This document shows, piece after piece, positions 1 through 8,692 of a DNA stretch of 54,730 nt. A model generated the notes under the pieces. That model made no database searches, was not told the origin of the DNA, and saw only the letters and a list, made by a program, of their open reading frames with translations. How positions within the stretch are numbered: position 1 is the stretch's first letter; the number at the start of each line of letters is the position of its first letter. Origin of the DNA: JADKBO01 sp037968395 (GTDB lineage: Bacteria; Bacteroidota; Bacteroidia; Chitinophagales; Saprospiraceae); assembly GCA_037968395.1 (NCBI GenBank), contig JBBKVK010000218.1, positions 1 to 54,730 of the forward strand. The letters run 5' to 3'. A program made the translations under genes and the position numbers.

Positions 1-141
1 AAATAATTAAAGCGTTACGATTTAAGCTATAAAATGCGAATTTCACTTTTTAAAAAAAATAAATTCAAAATATTTCACAACATATCAGCTTGATTATGTT
101 ACAATTACAAAACCATTAATCACATGCTAATTTACCACCTC

Positions 142-173
142 TTGTTTATATCAAAAACTTTACTCTATCTTTG
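142..173 (+). promoter_or_regulatory. Bacteroidota-type promoter of the metY leader
   Basis: A TTGT at 142-145 is followed after 20 bases by TATCTTTG at 166-173, matching the Bacteroidota -33/-7 consensus (TTTG, then TAnnTTTG). Transcription would start near 178-181, just ahead of the structured leader. This placement just upstream of a riboswitch makes the call better than a chance match. Confidence 0.75.
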
Positions 174-222
174 TGCCATTCAAGGAAATAATTCTTCCAC
201 ATGATTTGTGTAGAAATATTCC

Positions 223-322
223 TTTATAAAGATGAGGTTAGAGATCAGGCTTGATGACCCTCAGACAACCTGCTAAAAGATAGCAAGGTGCCAATTCCTG
301 CCCCATGAAGGGGATATATAAA
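223..322 (+). promoter_or_regulatory. SAM-I (S-box) type riboswitch aptamer
   Basis: The SAM-I architecture can be traced by eye. P1 pairs TTTATA (223-228) with TATAAA (317-322). P2 starts with GAGG (234-237), contains a kink-turn-like G/A-rich internal loop, and closes with CCCTC, with a GGC apical loop. P3 contains GCTA/TAGC flanked by CAACC and GGTGCCAATTCC, the signature conserved core. P4 is CCCC/GGGG around 301-313. The GGC loop can pair with GCC of the core, the expected pseudoknot. An extra bulged hairpin (about 182-224, AAGGAA with TTCCTT) precedes the aptamer and overlaps the 5' strand of P1. No clear terminator follows within 100 bases, so the expression platform is not obvious. 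The target is metY, which fits family knowledge. Confidence 0.85.
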
Positions 323-346
323 TGAGTATTAAAAAAACAACTAAAA

Positions 347-442
347 ATGACACAAATTATTTTTCATCAACGTACTATTCTTTTTACAAACACCACTTTT
401 TGCTTAACAACGTGCTGTTGTTGTATGTGCTGCATGGCATAA
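347..442 (+). CDS. Cys/Met-rich leader peptide ORF (31 aa), putative
   Basis: This ATG-initiated, 31-codon ORF lies between the riboswitch and metY. Seven of its 31 residues are Cys, and its last nine codons read C-C-C-C-M-C-C-M-A before TAA. Cys is otherwise rare in the proteins of this window, so six Cys codons in nine is a striking cluster. A small hairpin, AACAAC(gtgct)GTTGTT at 406-422, spans the first Cys codons. The pattern is that of leader peptides that sense a charged tRNA by ribosome stalling. Cys-rich attenuator ORFs are known in mycobacteria ahead of cysteine genes. That this ORF is translated and senses cysteine is inference. No ribosome binding site is visible, as is usual in this phylum. 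A second in-frame possibility beginning at 322 in another frame lacks the Cys cluster. Confidence 0.5.
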   Translation: MTQIIFHQRTILFTNTTFCLTTCCCCMCCMA

Positions 443-587
443 TACTCTGAGCAAATAAATTCATTCAAGTTTACTTTTTTAGAATAATTATTGCTACGGA
501 GCAGATATCATCTATCTGAACCTTACCATGTCTATCTATTTCTAAAATTATCATATCATTTTCCTTACAATTACAAAACAAATTACA

Positions 588-1907
588 ATGTCAAAATCAA
601 ACAATTACAAGTTCGAAACACAACAATTACATGCAGGGCAAGTTGTAGATTCTACAACAAATTCAAGGGCTGTTCCAATTTATCAAACTACTTCATTTGT
701 GTTTAATGATGCTGCTCATGGAGCGAATTTATTTGCCTTGAAGGAGTTTGGTAACATCTATACTAGAATTATGAACCCGACATCTGACGTATTTGAGAAA
801 AGAATTGCTGCTTTAGAAGGAGGAGTTGCTGCAGTTGCTACTTCTTCAGGCCAGTCAGCACAGTTTCTTGCATTAAATAGCATCTTAGAAGCAGGAGATA
901 ATTTAGTCTCAACATCTTTTTTGTATGGAGGGACACACAATCAATTCAAAGTAGCATTTAAACGTCTTGGCATTCAAGTTAAGTTTGCTGATGGTGATGA
1001 TGCTGCTAGTTTTGAGAGTCTTATCGATGAAAAAACCAAGGCTTTATATCTCGAAACTATTGGCAATCCCCAATTTAATATCCCTGATTTTGAAGCGATC
1101 GCAAGCGTTGCTAAAAAGCATGACATTCCATTAGTTGTTGATAACACGTTTGGTGCCGCAGGTTTTTTATTTAGACCTATCGAACATGGAGCAGCAGTTG
1201 TAACAGCATCCGCAACAAAATGGATAGGTGGTCACGGTACAACGATTGGAGGTGTCGTAGTTGATTCTGGAAATTACAATTGGGGCAATGGTAAATTCCC
1301 TCAGTTTAGTCAACCATCAGAGGGCTACCATGGCTTAGTATTTTCTGATGTTTTTGGTGTGAATAATCCACTGGGGCTTCCAAATATAGCCTTTGCAATT
1401 AGAGCCAGAGTAGAAGGCTTAAGAGATTTTGGGCAATCGCAAAGTCCGTTCAACTCTTTCCTTTTATTGCAAGGCTTAGAAACCCTTTCTCTCAGAGTAG
1501 AGCGAACAGTAGACAATGCCTTAAAGATTGCAAAATGGTTGGAAAAACACCCACAAGTAGCATCTGTGAACTACCCTGGATTAGAAAGTAGCCCTTATCA
1601 CTCTTTAGCTAAAAAGTATCTTAAAAATGGATATGGAGGAGTGTTGAGTTTTAATGTTGCCGGCACAAAAGAGGATGCAGAACAATTTGTAAACAACCTT
1701 AGTTTGATATCCCATTTAGCAAATGTTGGGGATTCGAAAACACTCATAATACAGCCTTCCGCTACTACTCATCAACAATTATCAGAAACGGAGCAAATCG
1801 CAGCTGGGGTCTACCCTACTACACTAAGACTTTCTGTAGGCATAGAACATATTTCTGACATAATAGACGATCTACAAGCAGCATTTGACACTCTTAATTT
1901 AAAATAG
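588..1907 (+). CDS. metY: O-acetylhomoserine sulfhydrylase (PLP-dependent)
   Basis: This enzyme would make homocysteine from O-acetylhomoserine and sulfide in the direct sulfhydrylation route to methionine. The 439-residue protein is full length for the Cys/Met-metabolism PLP family. It shows the N-terminal ETxxxHAGQ-like start, the YTRIMNPT phosphate-binding segment near residue 58, DNTFGA near 185 and the Schiff-base lysine K211 in SATKWIGGHGT. The ATG at 588 starts right at the conserved N-terminus. The longer-leader hypothesis is excluded because the region upstream is structured regulatory RNA. The gene follows a SAM-I-type riboswitch and is followed by metX, which makes its substrate, so the local context independently supports the call. 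Expression is predicted to fall when SAM is abundant. Confidence 0.95.
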   Translation: MSKSNNYKFETQQLHAGQVVDSTTNSRAVPIYQTTSFVFNDAAHGANLFALKEFGNIYTRIMNPTSDVFEKRIAALEGGVAAVATSSGQSAQFLALNSILEAGDNLVSTSFLYGGTHNQFKVAFKRLGIQVKFADGDDAASFESLIDEKTKALYLETIGNPQFNIPDFEAIASVAKKHDIPLVVDNTFGAAGFLFRPIEHGAAVVTASATKWIGGHGTTIGGVVVDSGNYNWGNGKFPQFSQPSEGYHGLVFSDVFGVNNPLGLPNIAFAIRARVEGLRDFGQSQSPFNSFLLLQGLETLSLRVERTVDNALKIAKWLEKHPQVASVNYPGLESSPYHSLAKKYLKNGYGGVLSFNVAGTKEDAEQFVNNLSLISHLANVGDSKTLIIQPSATTHQQLSETEQIAAGVYPTTLRLSVGIEHISDIIDDLQAAFDTLNLK

Positions 1908-1923
1908 TTTTTATAATAAATCT

Positions 1924-1958
1924 CAGATGAATACTGTACTAATTGCAGTATTCATCTG
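1924..1958 (+). terminator. Perfect 13-bp hairpin between metY and metX
   Basis: CAGATGAATACTG (1924-1936) and CAGTATTCATCTG (1946-1958) form a perfect 13-bp stem with a 9-base loop. An AT-rich tail follows rather than a clean T run. It lies 17 bases after the metY stop and 16 before the metX ATG. It could be a partial terminator lowering metX relative to metY, or an mRNA-stabilising or processing stem. The structure is seen; the role is inference. Confidence 0.6.
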
Positions 1959-1973
1959 TATAATTTTATACTA

Positions 1974-2993
1974 ATGTCAGCAATAAAATACTTCTTAAAT
2001 AAAGTCAAATTTGAACTTGAAAATGGAGGGAATTTACCTGAATACACCCTCGCATATCAATCATTTGGGACTTTAAATCAAAACAAAGACAATGTAATTT
2101 GGATTATTCATGCACTAACTGCAAATTCCAATCCTTTGGAATGGTGGTCTGAAGTTGTTGGGCATTCAAAGTCTATTGATCCATCAAATCATTTCATTAT
2201 ATGTGCAAATGTGTTAGGCTCTCATTATGGAAGTACATCTCCCTTAGAAAAAAATCCTAGCAACGGCACTCCTTATTACCATGACTTCCCTCAATTAACC
2301 ATAAAAGATCTTGCAAAGACATATGAGGCTTTAGCCAATCATTTAGGACTAAATAAAATCCAACTTTTACTAGGAGCTTCTATGGGCGGTCAACAAGCGA
2401 TGGAGTGGTCAATACTAACGAAATTAAAAATAGAAAATTTATTATTAATCGCCACGAATGCCAAACATTCTCCTTATGGAATCGCATTTAATGAGAGCCA
2501 AAGAATGGCAATAGAGGCTGACCAGACTTGGCAGTTAAAGTCAAACAATGCTGGAATACAAGGCATGGAGGTAGCAAGATCGATAGCACTATTATCCTAT
2601 CGAACATCTTATGGTTACAATTCAACACAATTTGAGGAGAATGACAATAAAACTGATGCTTTTAAGGCAAGTTCCTATCAAAAATATCAAGGAGAGAAAC
2701 TATCAAAAAGGTTTAATGCTTACTCTTATTACTTGTTTACAAAAGTGATGGATAGCCATAATGTTGCAAGAGGACACAAATCTATAAATGAGGCACTTTC
2801 TTATATAAATTCTCGAACAGTAATCGTAAGTATTTCATCTGACATATTGTTTACTGTTGAAGAATCCAAAGTACTTAATAAAGGTATAAAAAACAGCAAA
2901 CTGATTGAGATATCATCAGATCTAGGTCATGATGGTTTTCTGACAGAATCAATTAAAATCAACAATATCATCAACGAGATTTTAAGCCAATAG
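1974..2993 (+). CDS. metX: Homoserine O-acetyltransferase
   Basis: MetX transfers an acyl group to homoserine, giving the substrate of the preceding metY product. The 339-residue alpha/beta-hydrolase-fold protein carries the nucleophile elbow GASMGGQQAMEW near residue 135, a late Asp in SSDILF near 290, and the terminal His in LGHDGFL near 320, completing the Ser-Asp-His triad. Near the N-terminus, IIHALTANSN provides the oxyanion region. The length is slightly short of the usual 350-380 residues but nothing catalytic is missing. The acetyl versus succinyl donor cannot be settled from sequence alone. The pairing with metY favours acetyl. It has no promoter of its own that I could see and probably shares the metY transcript across the hairpin at 1924-1958. 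It ends 18 bases from a convergent gene. Confidence 0.92.
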   Translation: MSAIKYFLNKVKFELENGGNLPEYTLAYQSFGTLNQNKDNVIWIIHALTANSNPLEWWSEVVGHSKSIDPSNHFIICANVLGSHYGSTSPLEKNPSNGTPYYHDFPQLTIKDLAKTYEALANHLGLNKIQLLLGASMGGQQAMEWSILTKLKIENLLLIATNAKHSPYGIAFNESQRMAIEADQTWQLKSNNAGIQGMEVARSIALLSYRTSYGYNSTQFEENDNKTDAFKASSYQKYQGEKLSKRFNAYSYYLFTKVMDSHNVARGHKSINEALSYINSRTVIVSISSDILFTVEESKVLNKGIKNSKLIEISSDLGHDGFLTESIKINNIINEILSQ

Positions 2994-3011
2994 ACAAAGG
3001 GGAAAAATCAT

Positions 3012-4859
3012 CTATTTTAATACAATTGCACCAAACGACTCTAAAAATATAGTCTTGTCGTTAATATTTGACCTATGAGAAAATAATGATTGCTTGTCAG
3101 ATTCAACATTAAAATCAACTTCATTTTCTGAAGTATTGATGTAAATTTCTATATCTATGCCTTCATAACTTCGTATATACTTTAGTACTCCTTTATCAAC
3201 TAAGGATCTGTCAGGAATATACTGCCCCTTTTGTAATGCCAAATTTGCTTTACGCAATGCTATTAACGATTTATAAAATTCAATAAGTGAAGTATCTGAT
3301 TTAGGCTTTGTTTGATAATTTAAATCAGAATATTTGAAAGGAGTTTCTAACTCAAAGTCATAATCATCCCAAATTAATGGCTTGCGATTGTCAGGGTCAT
3401 CTGCACCCCACATGCCCATTTCATCACCATTCCAAATATGGGGAGCTCCAATCATCGTAAACTGATGAATTAACAAAGCCATACCTTCTAGTCTTGTCCT
3501 CTCGGAAGGCATATTCGTGTTATATTTAGGATTTTCACGAGGTTTACACTGATATTTATACTTTCCGTGATTATTCATACTTGTCCAAAACCTAGGTGAA
3601 TCATGTGAAGCCATCAAATTCATCATAGCGACTTGGGTTTGAAGTCTATATTTAGACCAAAGTGAATCCATTTGATTGTAAAAATGATCTAGTGTCACCG
3701 CATCATCTCCCTTATTAAATAATCCTCTTGAAGGTTTATACCATTGATAATGCATCACAGCATCAAAAATATCACCTTTTACCCATGGTTCAGCATCCAT
3801 TAATTCATCTGGCCATTTTGACCACCAATTTTCACCAACAAGGTAAAAATCAGGATTTATTCGTCTTACTTCTTTCCTAAAATCCCTCCAAAATCCAAGT
3901 GGGACATGTTCTGCAACATCTAACCTCATGCCATCAATGCCCTCACTTGTATCTCCATCATTATTGGGATCCATCCACCTTCTGCATACTGCAAAAATGT
4001 GGTTTTTTACCTCATCAGGCATGTTGCCTTCATATGCATGTCCTTCCAATTTCTCTGATTCTTTCAATTTTTTAAATTCAGGCAATGATTTTATTCCAAA
4101 CCATCCAGAATAGTCAAATTCTGTGCCTAGAGCGTCGTTTTTGAAACTGTTGATTTCATACCAATCTTTATATTTCGAATTTTCTTGATTCTTTATTATA
4201 TCTTGAAATGCCCAAAATGAAGTACCTGTATGATTGAAGGAAAAATCTAAAACTACTTTTATCCCATTTTCATGACATTTTTTAATCAAATTAAGAAATA
4301 TTTTATCGGACTCAGTCCATCCCCAAGTAGTTGGATCACCAGGATTTTCCGAATCTATCTGCTTTTGATTAGTCTCGATATTCCCTCCAAAAGTAATATC
4401 CACGTGATGATAATTACGAGCATCATATTTATGTAATGAAGGAGCGTCATTTATTGGATTTAAGTAGATAGCATTAATACCAAGGTCGACTAAATAGGGT
4501 AATTTTTGAATTACCCCTTCCAAATCACCACCATACCGCCTCATTTGAATAGATCTGTAAAAGTCCAACCCTGTGGCACTTTCCCAACCTTGCTGCTCAT
4601 ACCAATTGTGGGTCCACGGCGTTATTTGCCAATTTTCAGGATAATCATCAATTAAGCTTCCCTTGATGCTACTAAGAGTTGGATTATTTTCAGGGTTTCC
4701 ATTTCTAAACCTTTCAACAAATATTTGATACCAAACTGCTTCGCCGGCCCATGCTGGAGCCTCATTATATGGTGTTGTCTTTTTCACTTCTGAGTTTGGC
4801 TTATTATTGCAATTGGTTGACAACCCGAAAGCAAGGATTAACAAAAAATATCTACTCAT
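3012..4859 (-). CDS. GH13 alpha-amylase family lipoprotein
   Basis: This is an alpha-glucan hydrolase of family GH13. With the start at 4859 the protein has 615 residues and begins with a lipoprotein signal whose lipobox is LSTNC (Cys17). An ATG at 4895 would add 12 charged residues ahead of the signal, so 4859 is preferred. The GH13 motifs are in order: region I DFSFNH near 205, region II GMRLD with nucleophile D314, region III VGENWW with acid/base E343, and region IV SHD at 418-420. The AVWYQIFVERFRNG start of the domain resembles neopullulanase/cyclomaltodextrinase-like members. It probably acts at the cell surface or in the periplasm on starch-like oligosaccharides. No SusC/SusD pair is nearby, so it is not part of a visible utilisation locus. 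It is divergent from the photolyase gene, 71 bases away. Confidence 0.9.
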   Translation of the reverse strand: MSRYFLLILAFGLSTNCNNKPNSEVKKTTPYNEAPAWAGEAVWYQIFVERFRNGNPENNPTLSSIKGSLIDDYPENWQITPWTHNWYEQQGWESATGLDFYRSIQMRRYGGDLEGVIQKLPYLVDLGINAIYLNPINDAPSLHKYDARNYHHVDITFGGNIETNQKQIDSENPGDPTTWGWTESDKIFLNLIKKCHENGIKVVLDFSFNHTGTSFWAFQDIIKNQENSKYKDWYEINSFKNDALGTEFDYSGWFGIKSLPEFKKLKESEKLEGHAYEGNMPDEVKNHIFAVCRRWMDPNNDGDTSEGIDGMRLDVAEHVPLGFWRDFRKEVRRINPDFYLVGENWWSKWPDELMDAEPWVKGDIFDAVMHYQWYKPSRGLFNKGDDAVTLDHFYNQMDSLWSKYRLQTQVAMMNLMASHDSPRFWTSMNNHGKYKYQCKPRENPKYNTNMPSERTRLEGMALLIHQFTMIGAPHIWNGDEMGMWGADDPDNRKPLIWDDYDFELETPFKYSDLNYQTKPKSDTSLIEFYKSLIALRKANLALQKGQYIPDRSLVDKGVLKYIRSYEGIDIEIYINTSENEVDFNVESDKQSLFSHRSNINDKTIFLESFGAIVLK

Positions 4860-4930
4860 TTTAATAGTCTTCTTAAAAACATTAAACAGAAACACTAAAA
4901 TAACGTTTTAAACTAAAACAAAATAAAAAC

Positions 4931-6259
4931 ATGGACAAAATCAATATATTTTGGTTTAGAAGAGACCTCAGACTCACTGATAATGCTGGTCTTTATCGAG
5001 CATTAAAATCAGATAAATATGTACAACCAATCTTTATTTTTGACAAAGAAATACTTGATAGTTTACCAAAAGATGACAAGAGGGTTAATTTCATTTACGA
5101 GACCATTGTAAATATTAACACTCAATTAAATAATCTAGGATCAAAGTTAGACATTAGGTACGGTTCTCCAAAAGAAGTATGGAGTGACCTTATTAAGGAA
5201 TATACAATTGATACTGTATACACCAATCGTGATTATGAACCATATGCCAAACAAAGAGACAATACAGTTACTACACTACTAGAAAAAAATGGAATAAAAT
5301 TTCAAGATTACAAAGATCATGTAATTTTTAATAATGAAGAAGTTCTTAAAGACGATGGTAGTCCATATACAGTCTTCACACCCTACTCAAAAAAATGGTA
5401 TTCCAAACTAGACTCTAAGGGTAAGGGCCTAGAATCTTATTATTTAAAGTCTTACCCTACCGAAAAATATTTTCATAAGTTAACTAAAGCTTCTAGGCAA
5501 AAAGAGGCCCCAACTCTTAAAAGCATGGGGTTTATTTCAGAAAATTTCGATTATCCTCCAGAAGTAGTGAGTAGTAACTTAATCTCCAATTATGAAGATA
5601 CCCGAAACTTTCCTGGTATTGATGGTACCTCAAAACTAAGTTTGCACTATAGATTTGGGACAGTTAGTATCAGAGAAAAAGCTAGAAAAGCATTAAGCTT
5701 AAGTAAAACTTATTTAAATGAATTGATTTGGAGAGACTTTTACTCAACGATCTTGAATTTTTATCCTCATGTAGTCATTAATTCCTTTAGGGAAAAATAT
5801 GACAATATTGAATGGAGAGATGACCAAGAAGACTTCAAAAAATGGTGTGATGGGGTGACTGGATACCCTCTTGTAGATGCTGGCATGAGAGAGCTTAATA
5901 CAACAGGATTCATGCATAATAGAGTAAGAATGGTCACAGCCAGTTTCTTAACCAAACATTTAATGATTGATTGGAGGTTAGGTGAAGCCTATTTTGCTCA
6001 AAAACTATTAGACTATGATCTAGCCAGTAATAATGGAGGGTGGCAGTGGGCATCAGGTACAGGAACAGATGCAGCGCCTTATTTTAGAATATTTAATCCA
6101 ACATCACAGATGGAAAAATTTGATAAAAATCTAAAATATGTAAAAAAATGGGTCCCAGAATATGGTACTAGCACATATCCAGAGCCAATGATAGACCACA
6201 AAGAGGCTAGAGAAAGATGCTTGAGAATGTATAAAGAAGGCCTAAACAGGTTAAGATAG
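4931..6259 (+). CDS. Deoxyribodipyrimidine photolyase / cryptochrome
   Basis: This is a flavoprotein that repairs UV-induced pyrimidine dimers using light, or a related cryptochrome photoreceptor. The 442-residue protein has the N-terminal antenna-binding Rossmann domain starting IFWFRRDLRLTDN. Its C-terminal FAD-binding helical domain includes ELIWRDFY near 262, the long conserved block GYPLVDAGMRELNTTGFMHNRVRMV (about residues 310-335), and DYDLASNNGGWQWASGTGTDA, which contributes FAD-binding and active-site residues. WQWASGTGTD is typical of class I CPD photolyases. It is complete at both ends with an ATG start. Distinguishing CPD photolyase from cryptochrome would need a tree, but repair is more likely. 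It stands alone and is convergent with the amidase gene. Confidence 0.92.
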   Translation: MDKINIFWFRRDLRLTDNAGLYRALKSDKYVQPIFIFDKEILDSLPKDDKRVNFIYETIVNINTQLNNLGSKLDIRYGSPKEVWSDLIKEYTIDTVYTNRDYEPYAKQRDNTVTTLLEKNGIKFQDYKDHVIFNNEEVLKDDGSPYTVFTPYSKKWYSKLDSKGKGLESYYLKSYPTEKYFHKLTKASRQKEAPTLKSMGFISENFDYPPEVVSSNLISNYEDTRNFPGIDGTSKLSLHYRFGTVSIREKARKALSLSKTYLNELIWRDFYSTILNFYPHVVINSFREKYDNIEWRDDQEDFKKWCDGVTGYPLVDAGMRELNTTGFMHNRVRMVTASFLTKHLMIDWRLGEAYFAQKLLDYDLASNNGGWQWASGTGTDAAPYFRIFNPTSQMEKFDKNLKYVKKWVPEYGTSTYPEPMIDHKEARERCLRMYKEGLNRLR

Positions 6260-6450
6260 GATAAATCGGTTCTTAAAAGGAGTTAAATGTTTCTTGACAA
6301 TAATAAACAAATCATATTGCATTTGGCGAAACAAAACAATATGGGTAAAATGATATACTGTGCCATTGGCTAGATAGATCTTTGACCCAACAGCAATATA
6401 GCGAAGATAAATTTATGGATAGTTCCATTACAAAAACAAAACCGCTATAA

Positions 6451-7701
6451 CTACATAATCAATCCCTCAAAAAGCCAATTAGCAAGTGCTTGTCTGTTTT
6501 CATTGATGATGAGACGTTTGTGGTCGTTTCTATTTCTGATATTGGCAAGTTCAACATAGACAGAAGTTGGTAATGTCTTACGTAACATGTAAAGCCCTCT
6601 GTTGTCGACATACCCTTTATAACCTCGACCTTTTTGATAATATTCATACTTTTGCTCGAACACATCTCTCATATTATGTGCTAAGTCTTTTGATGCTTTG
6701 TTATCTCCATAGTAATAGAAAAACACATCTTGTCGCTTATCCTTAGCCCTACTGTCGACGTGAATCATTATCACTTTTTGAGAAATTACCCTTTGCTTTT
6801 TATACGTATAATATAACTTATTAACGGCGTCAGCTCTTTGCTTTAACCTATCTAATTGACGTAAAGGTAGCTTAGCTCCTGTATATATTTGCTCGTCTTT
6901 GTCACATTGTAAGTATTCCTCATCTCTAATCCCATCGTTTTCGTCTTGTACTATTACGTGGACTATAGCACCATGTTGCATAAGATTTCTAGCCAATCTC
7001 AAAGTGACGTCATAGGCATATTCGTCTTCACACATATCATCAGGACATTCTTTACACATCGCTCCAGGGTCTGGACCTCCGTGACCACTGACAAGATAAA
7101 ATACCTGGTTGTGTAAACTATTGTCTACCAATGGCACTTCCTCATACGTTTTGCCAAAAAGTTTGTTAATTCTGATTTTAGAATCTTTAGAGGACACTTT
7201 TTTATTTATTTCTCCCGAAACTTCTACTTTATCTATTTGTTTGACTAACACTTTGGTTTCGACTTCAGGGTCAATAGATTCAATTACTAAACATTCTAAC
7301 TCATGGTGAGGCACCCAAAGAATTCTGGAATCTTTAAAATGTGTTTTTCTAAGGCCTTTGGATAATATATTTTCGTTGTAAGTTTGGATTCTCACAGCTC
7401 TTTTGTACTCATCAATACCAATAGTGCTTCGAATACTAACACCATCATACTTGTATATTTTGATAGGTAGCGTATATTCTTTATCTATGATCAATTGGTC
7501 TTCAGCACTTATATTATTTAATTGACAAAATAAATCTTTGTTACATTGAAATTCCCCTAAATCATACTTATTAAGAAGAGCAATGATGCCGTCACCTCTT
7601 TCTGCAGGCACACTATAATAATAAGGTTCGTCAGCAAATATGACGGAAGAGCATAGTAATAAAACTATAACAATTAGGTTGCTATTGATTAATCTCGGCA
7701 T
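6451..7701 (-). CDS. Secreted N-acetylmuramoyl-L-alanine amidase (Amidase_3)
   Basis: This is a zinc amidase that would cleave the peptide from N-acetylmuramic acid in peptidoglycan. The 416-residue protein has an N-terminal signal peptide ending around SVIFADEP. A LysM-like segment follows (SVPAERGDGIIALLNKY to YTLPI, about residues 30-85). The catalytic domain starts near 205, with zinc ligands His in VSGHGG, Glu in EDEYAYD and His in MIHVDSR, and the catalytic Glu in VYVELANIRN near the C-terminus. An unusual Cys-rich stretch, CKECPDDMC, sits directly between the first two zinc ligands. Cell separation or wall turnover is the likely role. It partners conceptually with SPOR proteins such as the one at 40781, which bind the glycan left by amidases. 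Confidence 0.85.
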   Translation of the reverse strand: MPRLINSNLIVIVLLLCSSVIFADEPYYYSVPAERGDGIIALLNKYDLGEFQCNKDLFCQLNNISAEDQLIIDKEYTLPIKIYKYDGVSIRSTIGIDEYKRAVRIQTYNENILSKGLRKTHFKDSRILWVPHHELECLVIESIDPEVETKVLVKQIDKVEVSGEINKKVSSKDSKIRINKLFGKTYEEVPLVDNSLHNQVFYLVSGHGGPDPGAMCKECPDDMCEDEYAYDVTLRLARNLMQHGAIVHVIVQDENDGIRDEEYLQCDKDEQIYTGAKLPLRQLDRLKQRADAVNKLYYTYKKQRVISQKVIMIHVDSRAKDKRQDVFFYYYGDNKASKDLAHNMRDVFEQKYEYYQKGRGYKGYVDNRGLYMLRKTLPTSVYVELANIRNRNDHKRLIINENRQALANWLFEGLIM

Positions 7702-7733
7702 GGTAAAATCGGTAAATGGTTAAATAATAAATA

Positions 7734-7765
7734 CAAAAATAATAAGTAATTACATATTACACAAT
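7734..7765 (-). promoter_or_regulatory. Promoter of the amidase gene
   Basis: On the minus strand TATTTTTG (plus-strand 7734-7741) matches the -7 element. An ATTG (7762-7765) lies 20 bases upstream as a weak -33. The box sits 32 bases ahead of the amidase ATG. Confidence 0.5.
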
Positions 7766-8089
7766 TATTTAATATGTTATTTTAATTTTCTTTTATTAAA
7801 GTATTATTTATTTAACGGATATAGACTATCAATATTACCAATTAGTAGAATTTTACAATAATTTTAAAACTCATATATATCATAATTAACCGACAAATAG
7901 TTAATTACTATCAGAAAAACATATAAGTTTTTTATGTTATTATTTCATTTTAAAAGCCATTCTAGAGAATTAATAGGCAATTAATATATTGATAATATTT
8001 ATATTTATTAATTTCGCGAATCATTTACCCATTCAATTCCATTTTGGAGTTAATTTCTGGGAGAAAAACGAGGAGAAGAGACTACCTAC
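7742..8089. other. AT-rich intergenic region between divergent genes
   Basis: This roughly 350-base stretch is very AT-rich and contains no convincing ORF on either strand. It holds the amidase promoter at its left end. At 8009-8016 a TAATTTCG resembles the -7 element and could drive the BFN-nuclease gene. I see no strong hairpin, repeat or RNA signature in between. Confidence 0.5.
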
Positions 8090-8671
8090 ATGGAGAAAAT
8101 TAAATTAGAAATAGTAGCAATATCACATAGCGTGACATCATCACATAATTATGCCGTGATATTAGGTGAGCATGGAGGTGGACGAAGACTACCTATAGTC
8201 ATTGGAGGCTTTGAGGCACAGGCAATTGCTGTAGCTGTTGAAAAAATGACCCCAAATCGTCCATTAACACATGATTTATTTAAAAACACTTTAGACAATT
8301 TTGATATTAAAGTTGAGGAAATCATAATTAACGACTTGGTGGATGGTATATTTTATGCACAATTGGCTTGCATTCAAGATGACAATACGTTTATCATAGA
8401 TTCTCGTACTTCAGATGCAATTGCTATGGCCGTAAGATTTGAATGCCCCATTTTCACTTATGAGTTTATTATGGAAGCAGCTGGCGTGGATGTAGAAAAT
8501 GAAGACCCTAAGATGGCACCTCTTACTCCATCAGGACCACCGAGCAATCCAAGTGACTTAAGTTCGATGTCTGACAACCAATTGGAGTCTTTACTTTTAA
8601 AAGTATTGGAATCTGAAGATTACGAAAAAGCAGCTAAAATAAGAGATGAATTGGGTAAACGATCAGCTTAA
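8090..8671 (+). CDS. Bifunctional nuclease domain protein with UVR motif
   Basis: The first roughly 135 residues match the BFN (DUF151) family: the EIVAISHSVTSSHNYAVILGE start, GGRRLPIVIGGFEAQAIA, a MTPNRPLTHDL motif and SRTSDAIAMAVRF near residue 110. After a Pro/Ser-rich linker (about 140-165), the last 30 residues (LESLLLKVLESEDYEKAAKIRDEL) form a UvrB/UvrC-type UVR helix pair. BFN proteins have reported RNase/DNase activity in plants. In bacteria the role is unclear, and the added UVR motif suggests protein-protein contact in nucleic-acid or stress functions. At 193 residues it has the length expected of this fusion. It opens a same-strand run, with dapF starting 22 bases later. Confidence 0.88.
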   Translation: MEKIKLEIVAISHSVTSSHNYAVILGEHGGGRRLPIVIGGFEAQAIAVAVEKMTPNRPLTHDLFKNTLDNFDIKVEEIIINDLVDGIFYAQLACIQDDNTFIIDSRTSDAIAMAVRFECPIFTYEFIMEAAGVDVENEDPKMAPLTPSGPPSNPSDLSSMSDNQLESLLLKVLESEDYEKAAKIRDELGKRSA

Positions 8672-8692
8672 CCATACTACAAACAACATAAA

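Noticed and set aside
491..706. 71-codon ORF overlapping the metY leader and start
   Set aside because: It is out of frame with metY, covers leader RNA structure and the metY N-terminus, and has no recognisable domain.
6288..6374. 28-codon ORF between the photolyase and amidase genes
   Set aside because: No promoter, no terminator and no recognisable motif. It is the kind of short ORF expected by chance in AT-rich sequence.
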